IMG/VR virus record: IMGVR_UViG_3300022225_000548
Coordinates: 1-27,653 of that record
From: a virus
Length of the DNA stretch: 27,653 nucleotides
Strand: one strand, 5' to 3'
The first letter of the stretch is position 1. The number at the start of each line of letters is the position of its first letter. This document shows positions 1 to 7,275 of the stretch, piece by piece. Position numbers and translations under genes: made by a program. The notes under the pieces are model-generated. The model saw nothing but the letters and a program-made list of their open reading frames with translations, was not told the DNA's origin and ran no database searches.

Positions 1-17
1 GTATACGCAATTTTCAT
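1..17 (-). CDS. First five codons of a further gene (partial)
   Basis: An ATG at 17-15 begins one base after the previous stop and reads MKIAY before the window ends. The opening resembles that of the GT2 gene (MKISY), so another glycosyltransferase is possible, but five residues cannot establish it. Confidence 0.35.
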
Positions 18-18
18 T

Positions 19-870
19 TTAATTTAAGAATAACTCCTTTTTATCATATTTGACGCTGTACTTATTTAATATATCTAAAAGACGGTCATCTACAACCTTA
101 ACGCCCAATTGATTACTCCCTTCGACCATAAAATTCCAATCCCTTTCTTTATCAGGTGAAAAGTGAACTACATTTATAGGTTTTGTTGCACCATCATATC
201 TTTCATTAAAACCAGTCATACCCATATTATACCGAGTATTTAAAACTGAAACTCTCCAATTATAAGTTGGATTAAGTTTAAGATGATTTCTTATCACAAC
301 CTCATCATCATGAGTTTGTAAAACCTTTCTCTTCATCATATCAACTAAATATTCAAACATATCTTTAGATGTAATTTTCAAATAAATAACACCACATTGA
401 CAGGAATGACCATCTCCACCTGGATATACACACGTTCCCCAATCACCACTAAAATTTGGAAACTTAAATTCTTTTAATTGAAATGCATCTAAATCATGAT
501 ACCAAAAATTTTTATTCAATATTTCTTTATTTAATAATTCTAAAGCCGCATATTGTTTATGATAAAATTGAGAATAATCACAGATATCTTCAACTATATG
601 CATACTAACTCCCATATATTCAAATTCAAAATTAGTAGCTATTATAATATCTTCTGGTTTCCAACCCAAATCTAAACTATTATGTATCTGACATTTAATC
701 AAATTATAAGTTTTTTCCATCTTACTATAATCTGTATCACCTTCTCTTAATTCTATACCAGATTCACCATAATCTGTTTTTACAAAAACCATAAAATTTA
801 AAAAACTATCTTCTACAGTTCCTTCAGATTCTAAATTTGTTATTCCAGGTGTCCTTAATTGATATCTCAT
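19..870 (-). CDS. Glycosyltransferase-like protein with DxD motif, 283 aa
   Basis: Abuts the GT2 gene and is followed by another start two bases on, so it belongs to the same block. The central WYHDLDAFQ (D126, D128) is a DxD-type metal site preceded by strand-helix units (DIIIATNFEFEY). GDWGTCVYPGGDGHSCQCGVIYLK suggests a glycine- and cysteine-rich loop, and HDDEVVIRNHL and INVVHFSPDK recall acceptor-side residues of GT-A enzymes with an HxxxxK-like end. No full family match is claimed. The role is probably sugar transfer with the neighbouring GT2 enzyme; substrate unknown. Confidence 0.6.
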   Translation of the reverse strand: MRYQLRTPGITNLESEGTVEDSFLNFMVFVKTDYGESGIELREGDTDYSKMEKTYNLIKCQIHNSLDLGWKPEDIIIATNFEFEYMGVSMHIVEDICDYSQFYHKQYAALELLNKEILNKNFWYHDLDAFQLKEFKFPNFSGDWGTCVYPGGDGHSCQCGVIYLKITSKDMFEYLVDMMKRKVLQTHDDEVVIRNHLKLNPTYNWRVSVLNTRYNMGMTGFNERYDGATKPINVVHFSPDKERDWNFMVEGSNQLGVKVVDDRLLDILNKYSVKYDKKELFLN

Positions 871-1488
871 TTATAATTCCATATAAAGTTTATTTTGTTT
901 TTCTTGTTTCTCAATTGTTTTTGGATGATACAAGGATAACTCTTCAACTGGTGGTAAATGTGCATATGTTGTAGCACCAGTTATAACTTCGTGTACTGGT
1001 TTTATCCACCTTATCTTATCATCTCTTTTAAAAACTCGAGCTTGATAATCAGGATAATTTATCCAACCTTTATCTGTTATTCTCCAACCCCATTTAGCAC
1101 AATGTTCATCAGTAATACCTTTAACAGTATTTACTCTTGGAATCCAAATTAATTCTACGTCATTCATTTCTATAATTGAATGAATTTGTTCTATTAAACT
1201 TTGATGTGGATATTCATCTGCATCCAAATGAAAAATAAAATCTCCTGTAGCATTTTCTATTGCATAATTCTTATGTTCTCCAAAATGTTTATTTAACTCA
1301 TGAGTATACCACGATTGAATAGAACCAACTTCAAATAACTTATCTAAGTATTCAACTAATTCTTTATCTGAATTATCATCTACAACAATAATTTCATCTT
1401 GTGATTGTTTATATTTTAATAATATTGGAATTAACTTTTGAAGTTCTTCAAATTCATTGTGAGTTGTAACCGCATAACTTATTTTCAT
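871..1488 (-). CDS. GT2-family glycosyltransferase, 205 aa
   Basis: A GT-A inverting glycosyltransferase. The N-terminus MKISYAVTTHNEFEELQKLI is the typical GT2 opening, IIVVDDNSD (D37, D38) binds the nucleotide, and FHLDADEYP (D89, D91) is the DxD metal site. The acceptor part (RVFKRDDKIRWIKPVHEVI) fits WaaE/KdtX-like enzymes. At 205 aa it is a minimal catalytic domain. It follows the conserved two-gene unit and abuts the next gene, with stop TAA directly against the next ATG. Likely decorates a glycan or protein with an unknown sugar. Confidence 0.88.
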   Translation of the reverse strand: MKISYAVTTHNEFEELQKLIPILLKYKQSQDEIIVVDDNSDKELVEYLDKLFEVGSIQSWYTHELNKHFGEHKNYAIENATGDFIFHLDADEYPHQSLIEQIHSIIEMNDVELIWIPRVNTVKGITDEHCAKWGWRITDKGWINYPDYQARVFKRDDKIRWIKPVHEVITGATTYAHLPPVEELSLYHPKTIEKQEKQNKLYMEL

Positions 1489-1496
1489 TTATATCT

Positions 1497-1991
1497 CTAT
1501 TCTCTTTCTCCCGTGGGTGTTATGTTTCCAAGTACTTGTCTTTTAACACTTTCTGGAAGTGGTAATGATTCATAAAATACTGCACTCTTACGAGCAATTT
1601 CCCAATCATATGTCCTATAAACTGGTTCTTTACCTAAAAGATATCGTATTCTTCTATAAACATTTCGTTTAGTACCCCCCCAAAACAAATCAGATTTTTT
1701 CATTTCAATTCTATATATATCTTTTTTTACATCTATTGGTACTATACTTCCTAACTTATTAAATATTTGTGTTACTACCTTGGCCGCTTCCTTAATTGTA
1801 CGAACTCTTTGCTCTGCTAATTTTAAACCAATTAGTGTGAAATGTCTTTCACCCTCTACTGTAATATACCACTTAGGATTTAAAACTAAAATAGTTTGAA
1901 GTCTTGTTTTACCTGTTTTTTTACTTTTATAGTTAAATGTAATAATATCTCCAGGTTGTATTCTACTCCAAGAAGTCCCTATTCTTGCCAT
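1497..1991 (-). CDS. Conserved phage protein with SH3-barrel-like N-terminus, 164 aa
   Basis: Start set at MARIGTSWSRIQPG, whose ATG overlaps the upstream stop as TAATG; a longer frame adds 17 residues that belong to the upstream gene. IQPGDIITFNYKS, TRLQTILVLNPKWYI and RHFTLIGLKL give a strand pattern reminiscent of PemK/MazF-type SH3 barrels, but no catalytic residues of those toxins can be confirmed. The C-terminal half is basic and helical (KRNVYRRIRYLLGKEPVYRTYDWEIARK). It is paired with the zinc-finger-like gene, likely as a conserved two-gene unit. Function unknown. Confidence 0.72.
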   Translation of the reverse strand: MARIGTSWSRIQPGDIITFNYKSKKTGKTRLQTILVLNPKWYITVEGERHFTLIGLKLAEQRVRTIKEAAKVVTQIFNKLGSIVPIDVKKDIYRIEMKKSDLFWGGTKRNVYRRIRYLLGKEPVYRTYDWEIARKSAVFYESLPLPESVKRQVLGNITPTGERE

Positions 1992-2446
1992 TATAAACCC
2001 AACTGATTTCTGATATCTTTTGTTATTCCCATATCCTGACACGCCTCCAAAAATTCATATTGTCCATATACTTTTGCATTTTCAACATCAAGTCTTCTAT
2101 CATAATTATCATATTTATAACGTTCTTCTTCTGGAATTTCAATAACAGTAGCATATCTCCAACTCCAAATTTCAGGTGTACCTTCTGGAAAAATTATACC
2201 ACGCGTTCCCATATTAATTACTGAAGGAAACCATATAATATCGCGTTTCTTATCTTTAATTTTTAAATCTTGTACAAGTTTAGGTGATTTTTTAAGATTA
2301 TCAGTTAATTGTAAACTACCTACTTCATAACGAGAATCACTCATAAAACCACAATTAAAACACAAAAAAGAACTATAATCTTCTTGTATTTCCTCAAAAC
2401 ATCTATCAACATCAAAACATACTGGACAATCTATTACACGTTCCAC
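1991..2446 (-). CDS. Conserved phage protein with N-terminal zinc-finger-like cysteines, 151 aa
   Basis: Starts with GTG (RBS-like AAGG upstream, inside the glycosyltransferase tail gap of one base after its stop). The first 35 residues contain CPVCFDVDRC and FLCFNCGFM, four or five cysteines in a zinc-ribbon arrangement. The rest (IIWFPSVINMGTRGIIFPEG, then WSWRYATVIEIPEEERYKY) looks like a strand-rich domain. I recall similar unannotated proteins in marine T4-like phages next to the following gene. No function assigned. The stop overlaps the next ATG as TAATG, supporting the start chosen for that gene. Confidence 0.75.
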   Translation of the reverse strand: MERVIDCPVCFDVDRCFEEIQEDYSSFLCFNCGFMSDSRYEVGSLQLTDNLKKSPKLVQDLKIKDKKRDIIWFPSVINMGTRGIIFPEGTPEIWSWRYATVIEIPEEERYKYDNYDRRLDVENAKVYGQYEFLEACQDMGITKDIRNQLGL

Positions 2447-2447
2447 G

Positions 2448-3779
2448 TTACACCTTTTTTAATTTAGGTAATTTAATTTTTGGAATATTTGCTGAACTTG
2501 TTTTCTTTAATTTAGGTAATTTAAGTTCAACTTCTTTTGGAAACTCTGGTACATATTTATCCAATATTTTACCAAATTCTTTTGTCATAGCATCCAATGA
2601 AAATCTTGACTTATTCACAATTGCTAATTTTTTAGCTCTCAAAGTAAATTGTTTATAATTCTTGTGAACACTTTTTAAAACCTTAGAGGCGTCATTATAA
2701 TTTACTGTAAACCATTGTGCTCCTTCAACCCACATTTCTTTTGGAAAAGAATTTCTTGGTACTTGTTGTAAATTACCATTCAATAAAATAGCATTATCTT
2801 TAGGTAAAAAATCTACATGGCCGCTCCAATTCGAAGCAATTATTGGTTTACTTGATATTGTTGCTTCAAGTAAAGGTCTACCAAATCCTTCACCATGAGT
2901 TATATTAACGTGAACTTTTACTTTAGGATGATGATATAACTCATTCATCTCTTCATCAGTAAAATCTCCGTGTAATAAATAAATATTAGGTAAATTCCCT
3001 TTAACCTGGTCTTTTATACTTTCAATCTTTTTTAACATATCTTCTCTATCTAATATAGAAAATGTTGCTCCACTTGTTTTTAAAATTAATGCTGGTTGTT
3101 TTTTCATATTTTTAAAAGTTTCACAAAAAACTTTAATTAACATTCCAGTATCTTTTCTGTCTTCACCCATATTTCCTTGTAACCAATGACCAACATATAA
3201 AAAACAAAAATTTTCATCAATATTTTTAAATTCTTCAACTAACTCTTTTGTAAATTCAGTAGTCTTTTTGAAAATATTTCTATCAACACCTTCAAATAAA
3301 ACTTCAACTGGTTTTTCATTTTTCAATTCTCCAGTTTTTTGATTAGTCTTTTCATCCACTCTATCAAATGCTACAGAAGACATAATTTGTTTTACAAATT
3401 TAGAAGGAACAATATTTAAATCCATTCTATTCATACCCTCAACCCATCGCGGTGGACATACAGTAGTTTCAATTCCTGCTGTAATACCAATATTATATTT
3501 ACCCATTGGTTGAAACTCATTCGGTATAACTATATGAATATGTAAATCAGGTTGTTTTGGTAAATTAGGGTCTGATAACATTCTGTCAATAATAATTTTA
3601 TCATTGGGATCTTCAATATTTAATGCATTTTGTGGTGTATTTCCCCAACGAACTGCATAAATTTTTACATCATACTTATCTAATTTCACTAAAGATCTAA
3701 CTATATCTCTACTGTGTGCACCATAACCACTTCTTGTTGCTATTGGTGCAGTAACTAAACATAATGGTTTATCACTCAT
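2448..3779 (-). CDS. GT4-type glycosyltransferase with lysine-rich repeat tail, 443 aa
   Basis: A second GT-B enzyme. PLCLVTAPIATRSGYGAHSR forms the N-terminal loop, VLFEGVDRNIF the hinge, FLYVGHWLQGNMGEDRKDTG the start of the second lobe, and THGEGFGRPLLEATISSKPI (294-313) the E-x7-E donor-binding motif (E297, E305). The C-terminal 25 residues hold two copies of a basic unit, LKLPKLKK (419-426) and IKLPKLKK (435-442), which may bind membranes or nucleic acid or be a localisation tail. AGGAG precedes the ATG and contains the upstream stop. Neighbours on both sides of this block are also glycosyltransferases. Confidence 0.87.
   Translation of the reverse strand: MSDKPLCLVTAPIATRSGYGAHSRDIVRSLVKLDKYDVKIYAVRWGNTPQNALNIEDPNDKIIIDRMLSDPNLPKQPDLHIHIVIPNEFQPMGKYNIGITAGIETTVCPPRWVEGMNRMDLNIVPSKFVKQIMSSVAFDRVDEKTNQKTGELKNEKPVEVLFEGVDRNIFKKTTEFTKELVEEFKNIDENFCFLYVGHWLQGNMGEDRKDTGMLIKVFCETFKNMKKQPALILKTSGATFSILDREDMLKKIESIKDQVKGNLPNIYLLHGDFTDEEMNELYHHPKVKVHVNITHGEGFGRPLLEATISSKPIIASNWSGHVDFLPKDNAILLNGNLQQVPRNSFPKEMWVEGAQWFTVNYNDASKVLKSVHKNYKQFTLRAKKLAIVNKSRFSLDAMTKEFGKILDKYVPEFPKEVELKLPKLKKTSSANIPKIKLPKLKKV
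2458..2524. repeat. 19-bp direct repeat inside the glycosyltransferase C-terminus
   Basis: The identical 19-mer TTTAATTTAGGTAATTTAA occurs at 2458-2476 and 2506-2524, 48 bp apart (16 codons), encoding the two LPKLKK units of the basic tail. It looks like a recent tandem duplication with diverged spacer, not a mobile-element repeat. Confidence 0.75.
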
Positions 3780-3787
3780 TATAACTC

Positions 3788-5203
3788 CTATGTTTTATAC
3801 ATACTATAACGTTTTTTTGGTTTCCAATTATTAAATCCTACATCCATATGGTCAATAAAATTTTGACACATCATTTTAGCAGTCATCATAGAATCCTTAC
3901 TTTTTACAAAATTATATCCAACTTCTCCACATTCTCTTCGTTTATCATCACCCACATCATACCACTCTTTAATAAGAACTGCCGCATCATCAAATCTACA
4001 TCTATCATCAAAAATATATGGTGTTGGAACTGAACCAACACATGACCTATTTGAAGGCCACACTGGTTTTACCCAGTCACCCCAGCCCAAATCTCTATTA
4101 TCTTTCCATTTTCTATCATCATGTAATGATTTTATTTCTAAATAATCATCTACAGTTAAAAACTTTTCACTACAACCAGATCCATCTGAAGCCCAATTTC
4201 TAAATACAAACCCACATTGGTCTTGTAATCCACCTGTAACATTTACAATAATTGGTGTCCCTGTCATTAATGATTCACACGTACCCAACCCAAAACCTTC
4301 ATTAGACGCTAAATTAATAGTTACATCTGCCATATTGTACAAATAATTCATATCCTTCGGTTCAAGTTTTTTATCTGAAAAATAAACCTTATACGGACAA
4401 AGAGCGTTTACAAACGCAGGTAAATCAGTCCCATTTTCATCTATTGGTTGAGTATGCATAACTAATGCACATTTATCAGATTTCTCTTTTGATAACGTAT
4501 CACAAAATGTTTTAAATGCTAAAATTACATCGCCAGGTGATTTTCTTCTAATATTACGACTGTTATATAATAATACAAATTCTACATCATCATCAGTTAA
4601 TTGTTTTCTAAACGACTGTACATTTTTATACTCATTATCAAAAATACTAATAGGATAAAATACATCTTCATTTATACCATGTGGAATATATGTCACTTGC
4701 CAATCTTCAGGCGGATTTTTTGTCCAAACATCCTTCACAATAGCATAACTCTGTTTAGAAATATTCATAATTAAATCACACGACTCATAAAAAAATTCAT
4801 TATATTTGGGGGCAGGCCAATCATCCCATATATTATAATAAAAAATCGGTATTTCCTGTCGAATTTCATGTTCCATTTCATATAACCATCTCCAAAATCT
4901 TGGGTCTGTATAATGAAGAATAGCATCAGGGCTTTCTCTAACTAATACAGCACGAAGTATGTCTGGGTTTCCATAACCATTTATTGGATAAATAGTAAGA
5001 TTAGCATCTTCTATTCCAGTTTCCTTTCTTATTGAATCATTCATATCAACAACTTTACCGTCTTCTGGATGTTTAATAGCTCCACCAATCTGTGCCCAAT
5101 CATAATGGTGTAGTGTACCAAGTACAAATTCTTTAGACATAGTTCCAACACCAGATGACATTCTCAAATCATCTGAAAGTAATAAAATCTTTTTCTTAGC
5201 CAT
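3788..5203 (-). CDS. GT4-type glycosyltransferase, 471 aa
   Basis: A retaining GT-B glycosyltransferase. The N-terminal lobe starts KKILLLSDDLRMSSGVGTMS, with the Gly-rich acceptor loop. IPHGINEDVFYP (about 173-184) is the interdomain hinge, LLYNSRNIRRKSPGDVILAF opens the second lobe, and NEGFGLGTCESLMTGTPIIV (301-320) is the E-x7-E donor-sugar motif (E302, E310). It lies next to a second GT4 enzyme with a 9-nt gap. Likely nucleotide-sugar transfer to a glycan or virion component; substrate unknown. An insertion with several cysteines and Trp residues (about 330-395) follows the donor motif and is unusual for the family. Start ATG has GAGG close by. Confidence 0.87.
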   Translation of the reverse strand: MAKKKILLLSDDLRMSSGVGTMSKEFVLGTLHHYDWAQIGGAIKHPEDGKVVDMNDSIRKETGIEDANLTIYPINGYGNPDILRAVLVRESPDAILHYTDPRFWRWLYEMEHEIRQEIPIFYYNIWDDWPAPKYNEFFYESCDLIMNISKQSYAIVKDVWTKNPPEDWQVTYIPHGINEDVFYPISIFDNEYKNVQSFRKQLTDDDVEFVLLYNSRNIRRKSPGDVILAFKTFCDTLSKEKSDKCALVMHTQPIDENGTDLPAFVNALCPYKVYFSDKKLEPKDMNYLYNMADVTINLASNEGFGLGTCESLMTGTPIIVNVTGGLQDQCGFVFRNWASDGSGCSEKFLTVDDYLEIKSLHDDRKWKDNRDLGWGDWVKPVWPSNRSCVGSVPTPYIFDDRCRFDDAAVLIKEWYDVGDDKRRECGEVGYNFVKSKDSMMTAKMMCQNFIDHMDVGFNNWKPKKRYSMYKT

Positions 5204-5212
5204 ATAACCTCA

Positions 5213-5365
5213 CTAATCGTTTAATAATTGTTTTGTAGTTTCTTCTTTTTTAACACTTTTTTCTATAACATTCAAACGCTCTTCCATTCTAATCAATATT
5301 CTATGTATATCCGTTAGCAACCTTTCAACATTTTTATTATTTGGCAGGCTTCCAGTATTCTTCAT
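5213..5365 (-). CDS. 50-aa coiled-coil peptide gene
   Basis: A short frame with ATG inside an ATGA overlap with the upstream stop and GGGAG seven bases ahead. The product MKNTGSLPNNKNVERLLTDI continues as a single amphipathic helix with heptad-like spacing (IHRILIRMEERLNVIEKSV) and a Lys/Glu-rich end. It fills the only gap between the ribbon-helix-helix gene and the glycosyltransferase, which ends 10 nt later at the next ATG. It may be a small oligomerisation or inhibitor peptide; no function can be assigned. Confidence 0.6.
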   Translation of the reverse strand: MKNTGSLPNNKNVERLLTDIHRILIRMEERLNVIEKSVKKEETTKQLLND

Positions 5366-5553
5366 AATCTACTCCCACTCGGTTTCAAATTCTTCCAACC
5401 TTGAATTTGATCTTTAAATGTGTCATCTAACAAATATAAATCCATTGAACGATTTACTAATTTTTGTAGTGTAAATTCATCATCTAAATTACAACTTTTA
5501 AATTTTTTGTATAAGTCCCTTAAAACTTTTACTGATGTTAATTTGTATTCCAT
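5362..5553 (-). CDS. Small ribbon-helix-helix-like protein, 63 aa
   Basis: The short protein reads YKLTSVKVLRDLYKKFK, then DEFTLQKLVNRSMDLYL and a C-terminal loop. A strand, two helices and the turn between them would fit an RHH (CopG/Arc-like) DNA-binding fold, and similar short proteins with a TLQKLVNR segment are, as I recall, common in marine T4-like phages. Function is not established; a regulator is the natural guess. GAGG lies ten bases before the ATG within the shared 11-mer leader. Its stop overlaps the next small gene by ATGA. Confidence 0.65.
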   Translation of the reverse strand: MEYKLTSVKVLRDLYKKFKSCNLDDEFTLQKLVNRSMDLYLLDDTFKDQIQGWKNLKPSGSRL

Positions 5554-5592
5554 AATATTAAAACCTCAAATATATACATATATAAATATATA
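5554..5592 (-). promoter_or_regulatory. AT-rich gap with repeated motif before the small ribbon-helix-helix gene
   Basis: This 39-nt gap carries a TAATATATAT copy (5595-5586, overlapping the SLOG stop), the 13-mer ATATATACATATA on the plus strand (5570-5582) shared with the clamp-gene leader, and TTGAGGTTTTA (5569-5559) shared with the polymerase leader. This combination suggests a phage transcription start, although no standard sigma70 pair is visible. Confidence 0.35.
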
Positions 5593-6006
5593 TTAATTAA
5601 TTATTTTAACCATTTTTTTTAAACGTTCGGCATGACTAACTGTATTCATTGTACCCTTTGATTCAACTCCCTCTGGTATAAATGCTACGATCATATCACT
5701 ATATTCTGCAATTTGTTTATTTCTTTTAAAATAGTTTGTAACATAATATTGTTTATTATACTCAGTAGCTGGTAATTTACAGTGCATATTCCAACTATAA
5801 TGTGCTGGTGGAAATTCAATATAATCTAAATCAAATTCTAATGCAAATTTCTTTGCATATCCATCAGCCCCATATTGTTGTCCACCACTTATTATTTCTA
5901 CACAATCAGCATATCCTTGTTTTAATTCAAATATTAAATCCTTTATCTTCTTTTTGTTAGTATACTGTCTGCTACCAACTATCCCAACTTTAATCTTCGT
6001 AGTCAT
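5593..6006 (-). CDS. SLOG-family (DUF2493/YspA-like) nucleotide-binding protein
   Basis: A 137-aa protein starting MTTKIKVGIVGSRQYTN. The frame is open 18 codons further upstream, but the fold starts at this Met. The Rossmann-like SLOG pattern is clear: GIVGSRQYT, then IISGGQQYGADGYAKKFA (GG and GAD nucleotide-binding loop), DYIEFPPAH, the RNKQIAEYSDMIVAFIPEG block and GTMNTVSHAERL. DUF2493 proteins are thought to bind nucleotides or nucleotide-derived ligands; some are linked to phage defence or NAD/ADP-ribose signalling. In this operon it may act on nucleotide pools or a signalling nucleotide. The stop lies inside a TAATATATAT repeat copy. Confidence 0.85.
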   Translation of the reverse strand: MTTKIKVGIVGSRQYTNKKKIKDLIFELKQGYADCVEIISGGQQYGADGYAKKFALEFDLDYIEFPPAHYSWNMHCKLPATEYNKQYYVTNYFKRNKQIAEYSDMIVAFIPEGVESKGTMNTVSHAERLKKMVKIIN

Positions 6007-6412
6007 TTCTTTTTTGTTTTCGTGGTGATTTATTCGATGTTGTAAATTTTGTAATATCATAAAAATGTTTTAATCCATTCAATATTTTATTTGAATCAAT
6101 ATAATAATATGTAAATCTTTTATGTGAATATTCTTTAGCTGTAACGGGTGTAATATCAAAATAAATAAAATCACCATATTTAACAGTATGGCCTTGCTTA
6201 ACAACTGTTTTAAATGACAATTTATCTTCCCATCTCATTAAAAATTCTTTTAAATCTTTTCCAGTAAAGTCACCCTCTTCAAACCATAGAAATAATAAAA
6301 TAGCACAACTTAATTTATTATGAGCTTCATTTATCATATCCATAACAGTTTGTTCTATATCAGTATTAATAAAATCTGTTAATTTTAACCTTAAACTTAT
6401 TTTAGATAACAT
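5990..6412 (-). CDS. Unidentified phage protein, 140 aa
   Basis: I do not recognise this gene. It begins with a TAATG junction to the nuclease gene and overlaps the SLOG gene by 17 nt, so it is probably co-translated. The first 75 residues are helical and hydrophobic in places (CAILLFLWFEEGDF, KDLKEFLMRWEDKL). The middle has strands rich in Tyr and Phe (YGDFIYFDITPVTA, HKRFTYYYIDSNKIL), and the C-terminus is a basic tail (SPRKQKRNDYED). There is no cysteine pair or known catalytic motif. I compared it with the T4 RegA translational repressor and saw no match. Confidence 0.7.
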   Translation of the reverse strand: MLSKISLRLKLTDFINTDIEQTVMDMINEAHNKLSCAILLFLWFEEGDFTGKDLKEFLMRWEDKLSFKTVVKQGHTVKYGDFIYFDITPVTAKEYSHKRFTYYYIDSNKILNGLKHFYDITKFTTSNKSPRKQKRNDYED

Positions 6413-7275
6413 TATTTTATACCTTCATCACAATATTCTGTTTGATTAAATTCACACCACCTACAATTTTTCTTAGATGGTTGTTTAGCATAATTATGTT
6501 CCATATTATATTCACCACCAATAAAAGATTCATCTATAAAAGATTTTACATTACGTGTAACCTTATTAATACTTGGTTTACCATTAGCTGGAGTAAATGT
6601 TTGAACTCTTCTTTGAGGAAAATCTACTTTCTCATATAATTTTCTTTTAACAATAAAATACTCAACTTCAATCTTATCCATTGAAATATTATTTTGTGCA
6701 CCATAAAATTGTTTATATAATAATACTTGGTCTGTTTTAATTTTATCAGCTTTTTGGTATTTATTCCAACCCATTGTAGAAGTTTTAATATCAATAATTT
6801 TATATTTATCTCTTATTTTATCATAAATAACAACATCTATATAACCAATAAATTTAATTCCATCACTTAATTTATATTCAATAGGAACTTCAACACCAAC
6901 TAATTCATAACCAGTCTTACTAAAATACATTCCCCTTCTTTTTTTAAACCAATCTAATATAATTAATCCATGTTTATAAAATTCTTCCATTTCATATTGT
7001 TCACAAATTACCTCACCACCATTAGTTTTCATAATTTTAACATAATTTTCTTTCATTCTATGTAATAACATTTCATCTACTGGAAGAGCATCTGCTGTTT
7101 TAATTGTATCATTATACATTACTGTAAGATATGTTTGAAGAACTTCATGCATTGCCGTACCAAATAACGTATGTATATTGCCCGCAAACTCTCTCTTATC
7201 ATCAATATATAACAATTTCCATCTATGGGGGCATACTGCCCATTGACTATATTGACTATAACTTATATTCTTCAT
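6412..7275 (-). CDS. PD-(D/E)XK nuclease of the Cas4/RecB type with four-cysteine Fe-S motif
   Basis: A 287-aa nuclease. MKNISYSQYSQWAVCPHRWK opens the family; LFGTAMHEVL carries the conserved His (H43). GYIDVVIYD (D147) and KIIDIKTS (D162, K164) form the PD-(D/E)XK core. C15 together with C271, C274 and C282 near the C-terminus make the four-cysteine pattern of Cas4 and AddB, which hold a 4Fe-4S cluster. Likely activity is exonuclease or end processing of DNA, useful with the RecA-like recombinase. There is no CRISPR array or other cas gene, so a CRISPR role is unlikely. It starts within an ATGA overlap and ends in a TAATG overlap. Confidence 0.87.
   Translation of the reverse strand: MKNISYSQYSQWAVCPHRWKLLYIDDKREFAGNIHTLFGTAMHEVLQTYLTVMYNDTIKTADALPVDEMLLHRMKENYVKIMKTNGGEVICEQYEMEEFYKHGLIILDWFKKRRGMYFSKTGYELVGVEVPIEYKLSDGIKFIGYIDVVIYDKIRDKYKIIDIKTSTMGWNKYQKADKIKTDQVLLYKQFYGAQNNISMDKIEVEYFIVKRKLYEKVDFPQRRVQTFTPANGKPSINKVTRNVKSFIDESFIGGEYNMEHNYAKQPSKKNCRWCEFNQTEYCDEGIK

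Noticed and set aside
1497-1991. MazF/PemK toxin
   Set aside because: Only a strand pattern and one GD-type motif match; no antitoxin is coupled and the catalytic residues cannot be identified.
2110-2119. TATAAATA-type T4 late promoter boxes
   Set aside because: Copies in the window lie inside coding regions or on the plus strand and are expected by chance in such AT-rich DNA; none precedes a gene in the transcribed orientation at a convincing distance.
5990-6412. RegA translational repressor
   Set aside because: Length is near, but the sequence shows none of the RegA segments I remember and the position differs from the T4 order.
6412-7275. Reading the Cas4-like gene as part of a CRISPR system
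   Set aside because: No repeat array or other cas genes are present; Cas4-like nucleases are common in phages without CRISPR.
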